This document shows positions 58,483 to 64,000 of a DNA stretch of 64,000 nucleotides, piece by piece (positions within the stretch are counted from its first letter, which is position 1; every line of letters starts with the position of its first letter). Origin of the DNA: Globodera rostochiensis (Eukaryota > Nematoda > Chromadorea > Rhabditida > Heteroderidae). Position numbers and translations under genes: made by a program. The notes below the pieces were generated by a model. That model saw nothing but the letters and a program-made list of their open reading frames with translations, was not told the origin of the DNA and did no database searches. The DNA lies in assembly GCA_018350325.1 (NCBI GenBank), contig JAEVLN010000008.1:1922001-1986000 (forward strand), given 5' to 3'.

Positions 58483-58496
58483 ATTACCTTGGCAAC
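58483..58496 (+). promoter_or_regulatory. X-box-like site upstream of ARL6
   Basis: ATTACCTTGGCAAC matches RYYNYYATRRNRAC at 13 of 14 positions (TT for the central AT). Both half sites are kept, and it lies 72 nt upstream of the ARL6 ATG. Confidence 0.55.
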
Positions 58497-58567
58497 CGTG
58501 CCCTCTATTTCTTTCCTTCCGTTTAATTATTGTTTCATTCCCTCCTCCTCCCCTTTAACTCCTCCAA

Positions 58568-60383
58568 ATGGGTCTCTTCCAGACGTTGAGTTCCTTCTTC
58601 AGCACTTCCGGACGGCAGGCAACAATTTCATTCAAATACAATAATTCCATTTAAAAAATAGGTTGAAATATTAATTCTTGGGTTGGACAACAGTGGGAAA
58701 ACGACATTTCTAAATCAGGTTCTCAGTTGAACATTTGTTTTAAGAATTTAACGTTAGCATTTTAAGTTGAAACCTCCCGAAACACAGACGTCGAATATCG
58801 TTCCCACGGTTGGGTACACCACAGAAAGGTTAATTGTCTTCACTCAACCCAATCAATTGATTCGGCTAAGATTCTCAGCCGCTGGGATGATGTTCACCGC
58901 TTACGACATGAGTGGCGAATCCCGCTACAGAAACTTGTGGGAAACGCAGTACAAGTCAGTGAGTTTCCGCTCGAGATGGTCGAGCAGTTCACCTCCAGAA
59001 ACGTGAATGGGATCATCTTCGTCGTGGACAGTACGGACAAACTTCGAATTGCTGTTGCTCGGGATGAGTTGTGGATGTTATTGGACCATAAAGACTTAAC
59101 CTATAAAAAGGTCTCTACCCTCCCCTCCTCCCTCGGCTCCCGGAAAATGCGACACCAGAAAATGCGACACCGGAAAATCCGACACTAGAAAATGCGACAC
59201 CAAGCAGAAAATGCGACACCGGAAAAAAAATGCGACACCGACAGAAAATGCGACACTGGAAAATGCGACATTAGGAAAATACGACACTGGAATATGCGAC
59301 ACTAATTTGAAAGAAAATTTTTGAAAATTAAGGAAAACCAATTTTTTAAGTAACACCAAAGCCGGATAGAATAACTCGGGGAAAGTTAGAGACTTAGGGA
59401 TTAATTAGGCTTAGGCCTAAGCCACCCTAGGCTTAGGCTTAGGCAAAAAATAGTGGACCCGCCCTCCGTCTCTGCTTGACGTGTTGTTATGGGGTTTTCA
59501 TCTGTCGTTTGCTGGTGCAGTTGCATTTGGCCCTTAGAACCATTAATAGCCACCGGCAAACTTGCCGATTCGTGAACGCGCGGGTGCCGATGCGTTTCGT
59601 TAGCATTGCGTCCAAATTTATATTTCCCCTGGTCATTATTGCAATATAAGGATACCAATTACATATATTATTTATTAAAAATTAATAGAAAAATAAGTTT
59701 TAAAAATTTTTTCAATTTTTAAAAACATTTTCTTGATGTCATTTTCTAGTGTCGTATTTTCCAGTGTCGCATATTCTGGTGTCGCATTTTCAACTTTGGT
59801 GTCGCATTTTCCGGTGTCGCATTTTCGGTGTCGCATTTTCAACTTTGGTGTCGCATTTTCCGGTGTCGCATTTTCGGTGTCGCATTTTCGGTGTCGCATT
59901 TTCTGGTGTCGCATTTTCCGGGAGTGCCTCCCTCCCACAATAACTTCCCACATTCAGACCCCACTGCTTATATTAGCCAATAAATCGGATCTGAAAGATG
60001 CCGTTCCAGCTAGCGAGATCCATCTCAACCTCGGGCTCGATCTGATAAGGTGAGCGGGAGAGGGTTTGTTGAGAAAACCGACGCCGGCATTTTGGAGGAA
60101 TCGGAATTGGCATATCGTTTCCACCTGCGCACTGACCGGGTGAGTGTTGTTGTATAATGGCATATAGGATTTGATGCTAAATCCCGTCTTTCATTAGTCC
60201 CGAAAACCCTACATAAACTTTGATGGTTTTAGCACATATAAATCCATTAGTGGTACTGAAGAAACTACTCAATTACTCAGCCCTTCCCTCCCTATATGCT
60301 TTTGGTTGTTCAGGTCGGGCCTCGTCGAAGGCATCGATTGGCTGGCGAACAACATCAAGCAGTTGCTGACACCGACTATATAA
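58568..60383 (+). CDS. arl-6: ARL6/BBS3 small GTPase
   Basis: Eight exons (58568-58618, 58662-58718, 58767-58828, 58871-58954, 58999-59110, 59958-60049, 60098-60139, 60314-60383) close to 189 residues. N-terminal MGLF keeps the Gly of ARF-type proteins. G1 is GLDNSGKT, switch 1 PTVGY, G3 DMSGESRYRNLW, G4 NKSD. The C-terminal GLVEGIDWL helix matches ARL6 (EGLQEGVDWL). ARL6-GTP recruits the BBSome to ciliary membranes. The G3 glutamine of human ARL6 (DMSGQ) is Glu here. The first intron (58619-58661) is GC..AG. The 42-nt intron 58829-58870 has no stop and keeps frame. The 847-nt intron 59111-59957 holds foldback element B. Confidence 0.95.
59145..59930. repeat. Foldback element B inside ARL6 intron
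   Basis: The left arm (59145-59315) has about nine copies of aaaatgcgacaccgg variants; the right arm (59740-59930) has about a dozen ggtgtcgcattttc copies, the reverse complement. The spacer carries ttaggcttaggcctaag at 59405-59421, identical to element A, and another ttaggcttaggc just after. The two elements share architecture and core but have different arm repeats. Confidence 0.85.
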
Positions 60384-61181
60384 ATGGGCTTAAACATTAC
60401 CTTTATTGCTGTTTACTTGATTCTCGTCACAACATTCTTGTTGTCAAATGGCAACAAAATGATTAACCAAATTCTTATGAAGCTAACAGACGCATTGTCT
60501 TCTGCTTTCAACCGACAATTAATGAAACATTCGTTTTGGTCCTTGATTGAGTGTCGATAACAAACAAAATTTCGACCGGGGAGTAAAAATCATCCAGTTT
60601 GCCAGCAAGTATTTGGAACAAAAAATACTGGCACTGAAAAAGTCGCATTTAATGGCCATTGAATGTGTCCAACTGAAGTGTGGACACTGAAATGAACTGC
60701 TCCGCCGTCCTTAAATCTAGCCTTTATAAGATGGAGCCATGTGCTAAACAAACAATGCTATCTTTTCAACTGCTTATACTATTCAAAATGGCAAAGAAAA
60801 GGGGGGGGGATGGATGTGATGATATGACGAATAAATTGTATATTGGAAATTGAACTGACAGCCAAAATGGGTTTCGATGATGAAAAGAAAACCGGGAAAA
60901 TTGGGAAAGAGAATTGTTGTGACCAGGGAGGACGAGAATATTATCATAAATTGTGAGGGAAAGAGTGGGGAAATCGAGGAAAAAGCAATCCGAATCACTG
61001 TTGGACTTCCATTCACGCGACGAATAAATGTCAATATTATTTGGGATTGTTATGCAAATGACGGAAAAGATGGTTATTAATTATGCAAAAGATTGATAAA
61101 AGAAGAAAACCCCCCTTTTAACGGGAAAATCCAAAATGTTTGTATCACAACTCAAAATTAAATTGATGGGGGGGGGGAGGG
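60384..61181. other. 3' intergenic region
   Basis: Between convergent ARL6 (plus) and the MFS gene (minus). The ORF 60877-61080 has no supporting context. G runs lie at about 60801-60809 and 61168-61176. Confidence 0.5.
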
Positions 61182-64000
61182 TCATTTGGAGACGATTAGA
61201 TGGCCATGTGGAGTGATCCGAATGGCCGAAGTGAGAAGAAATGCTGAAGGGTCGGAGGAGAGAAATGCAAAATAATTGACCCAAATTCAAAAAAAAAGAT
61301 GAAATGGCCTACCGACAAAAGGAAAAGCGGCAGTGCAAATGAACGCCCAATTGTAGCCGATGGACTGCAACAAGAATTCGCTGCCAATGGCCAACATGAC
61401 ACCGCTGAGGCTCTTGAGAAAAATGTCAATTTTTTGTCGTTTGTTTGATTGGGTTACGGTGGAAACGATGAGACAACCGTAGTTGAAGATTTTGTGTACG
61501 GACCCGAAGCATCGAACGATGGCAGTAATGAACAAAGCGTGAGTAGCGGCCAAACATACGAACATCAGCACCAACTTGGAGGAGGAGGGGGGGGACGTCA
61601 AAAGGCTAAGCCAAACGACAGACCCAAAGCAAAAAGACATATCGGCCGGACAGAGCGGTCATTGGCATGGTCAACAGAAGCACAGTGGCGAGGGAAGTGG
61701 CCATGCACAGAGAAGTCTTTGTTTCATTTTCGTTTTGATCGGTCCAAAGACTACCCCCCCCCCGTTTTGAAGAAAAAAATACCTGGAAACTGGTTCTGTC
61801 CGTCAGCAATCCCCACCCAACGCGAGCAATTGCATTGGCGACAGAACCTGCGGACGGAAAATAATGAAACCATTTTTTCTATAATAAGAAAATGAGAGAG
61901 AGCACAAACTATTTTTGCGAATTCTAAACATCCGAACAAAATTCGGAAATTATTTTTGAATATAATTTGGGTTTCGGCAATCGAAAAAAGTAATTCAGAA
62001 ACGACAGGGCAAACTTATTCAACTCCAAATTTTGGGCGACATCCCTAATTCATACCCAAACTAAACGCAATGGCCAGAAAAAAGTCATCCTCAATGAACG
62101 TTTCGCCAAAAGTCTAAATTAAATTTTTGTTTTTTAAACATTTCCATTAAAAAACCTTGTACAAATTGTAAAAGAAGTTTCCGTAGAAAGAACAGCAGAA
62201 GAGAGAGATGAAAAGGAAGTAGAAAGTGGACGACTGGAGCATTTGCCGGGTGTTTAGCGAAACCGGGGGGCCCTGTGATGTTTTGTGACAGTCATTGGAA
62301 TTGGGACGGGAACCCCGTCGATACTCGGGACAGAGTAATTAGAGAAAAATGGCCATTTTTGGAAGCCAATAATTGTGGGTAAGATAATGTGCCGCCCCCG
62401 GGTACGCTTTATCCTAATCTTTTAAATTTTAGTACTATTCAAAAGCTCTGCCTTAAGAAATTTTTGCAAGTGTAAGCTAATCGATCAATAGCTTGCAAAA
62501 ATGTTACAGACTTAATGAAGCATTTAGTCCGCTTAATCATTAATTCTACAGCTTTAAGCTTTTGAATGTTACTAATTTGTAAAATTTTGTCAAAGAAAGG
62601 AGTTATGAGGTTTGAAAGGCGTCGGAAGTTGCTTGGGGGGGGGGGGGTTCCGGCCGCCCCACCCTCTGCTGCGCGACCTGCTTGCCAATCTCCAACTCAT
62701 CGTCATCGGCCGCTTCGTCCGATTCGTTTGGAGGAGTGGGAAAAGAATTGGTCAACTGCTCATTGTCAGGCAAACTGTCCTAAATCGTTTTTGTTGCTAA
62801 ATGTAAAATGTTAGTATTTTTCTTCTGAAATTACTAATTACTTCAAAATTATTTTAGTTAAGAAGCGTTTAGGGGTAATTGCAGAAGCGGAAAAGCCTTT
62901 GAAGCTTTTATATCCTCGCCTTTTTGTGCCCTTGGTCGTCATCGCTGTTATCCTGCTGGTCAGCAGCTGTTGCGAGTCTTTAAATGGCCATGTTGAGGCC
63001 TATCCGTTTCTCGAGGGGACAAACCGAGAATATTGATAACGCCCAAAACGTTCCACCCGTTGAAGGCCCATTTTGGCACTGGCCCATCCGGAGGAAAGCA
63101 GTGGGGAGCGATTGGCGGCCAACCAGTGACTGCGTTTCTTGGAGAGCCAAGCCATGTCAATCAGAGAGGTCGTATCCTGGGCCAAAAAGCGTCGGGCAAA
63201 CTGAATGAGCGGATCGACGGTTATAAGAACAGAAATTGGGGAAGGTTATTGGGGGAATTGGATGAACAAATGTAAGGGTTAAGGAGCGACGAAGGTGAGG
63301 AAGTGGAACAAATGCTCAATTGGACAAACCGACCTCCTCCGGAGGATCGCAGATGAACACCAGCCCAATGCACTGCATGAAGAAGTAGACAATGGCCAAC
63401 GTGTTGAACAACCCGGGAACCCTCATCCTAAATGAAGTCAATTGAAATACGATAATGTTCGTGATTGACTCGCAGCAAGTGCTGGTCGTTGAAGTATCCG
63501 TCCTTATTAGCCGCCACATTCGTCGGGTTCACAATTCGCGTTTGAATGGGCGCGAAAATGGAGGACGAAATGCCGAACCCGGCGGCGACTATGCCCGACC
63601 CGAGGCCGACCATTTGAGGGGCCCAGTTGATCACGCAGGAGACCGCGATTACGTACTGGACAAATGAGAGAACATTTTCGAATGTAACAGTTACTCACAG
63701 CAATTCCCTGGCCCAGTCCGAACATCAGCCCGTAAGTGAACAGAAAGCCGTAATAGGAGTGTTGGATTGTCCAAGAGGAGAGGAATACCCCAAAACTGCA
63801 AAAATCAATTTCAAATCATAAAATCTTTTTATATAATAATATAAATTCGGAGAACACTGGCTTTTAAACCCGTTCTTTACCGGACCTTTATTTGAATTCG
63901 CTCACCACATTGTGAAGCAGCCAATGGTAGCGGCCAACCGGGGCCCCATTTTTTTGGACAGAAACCCCCCGATGACCATTGCTAGCGGAAAACACCCTGA
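61182..64000 (-). CDS. MFS transporter, OFA/monocarboxylate-like (5' end off window)
   Basis: The gene enters from the right edge. Clear minus-strand exons: 64000-63906 (MVIGGFLSKKMGPR loop), 63795-63699 (GFLFTYGLMFGLGQGIA), 63655-63470 (INWAPQMVGLGSGIVAAGFG; IFAPIQTRIVNP), 63427 to about 63331, a loop exon near 62790-62590 (acidic, NESDEAADDDELE), about 62255-62160 (NTRQMLQSSTFYFLF), 62117-62060, about 61852-61787 (NAIARVGWGLLTDR, the MFS motif), then 61720-61620, about 61600-61300 (ALFITAIVRCFGSVHKIFNY; LLQSIGYNWAFICTAAFPF), and a last exon ending at the stop 61182. Twelve TMs in two halves with a long central loop are implied. It resembles oxalate/formate- or monocarboxylate-type antiporters. 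Exons between 63330 and 62800 are unresolved. Substrate unknown. Confidence 0.75.

Overview
The window is nuclear DNA of a nematode. The reading is by eye, with no database search. The genes have many exons, most introns are 39-60 nt with GT..AG ends, and a few introns look GC..AG. Several gene products are nematode-typical: a MLT-10-like moulting-cycle protein, IFT52/OSM-6 and a type-2 cystatin. Frequent GC-AG introns together with very short introns suggest a tylenchid, perhaps a cyst nematode. That placement is an inference only.

Layout, left to right. 0-3.7 kb: two small single-pass membrane proteins flank a foldback element built of tandem repeats. 4.4-5.9 kb: a 17-beta-HSD-type steroid dehydrogenase. 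6.3-7.8 kb: a secreted proline-rich protein. 8.6-9.6 kb: an NK-like homeobox gene. 10.7-14.1 kb, minus strand: a 789-residue protein that I do not recognise. 14.6-18.4 kb, minus: a MLT-10-like protein with a histidine/glycine repeat tail. 20.0 kb: a small two-exon gene. 22.2-28.7 kb: IFT52, carrying a 4.3 kb minisatellite inside one intron. 29-33 kb, minus: NASP histone chaperone, an unknown ORF and MESH1. 33-38 kb, plus: a small gene and SCAPER. 38.6-40.8 kb, minus: a nucleotide-sugar transporter. 41.9-44.6 kb: a BTB/MATH-like protein. 46.6-49.0 kb: KLHDC10-type kelch protein. 49.7-51.5 kb: BBS5. 52.0-53.4 kb: alpha-methylacyl-CoA racemase. 53.8-55.6 kb: an unknown protein. 56.0 kb: a small membrane protein. 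56.8-57.7 kb, minus: cystatin. 58.6-60.4 kb: ARL6/BBS3. 61.2 kb to the window end, minus: an MFS transporter cut by the edge.

Three cilium genes (IFT52, BBS5, ARL6) lie on the plus strand within 38 kb. Each has an X-box-like 14-mer upstream, two of them perfect and one with a single mismatch. This looks like a conserved RFX/DAF-19 ciliary regulon. The second theme is repeat invasion: introns of IFT52, the MLT-10-like gene, cystatin and ARL6 hold minisatellites or foldback elements, and one minisatellite is itself coding, in the MLT-10-like tail. Exon models were assembled by hand from splice signals, reading-frame phase and remembered family sequences. In most genes named here the exon phases close exactly, but RNA evidence would be needed to confirm them.
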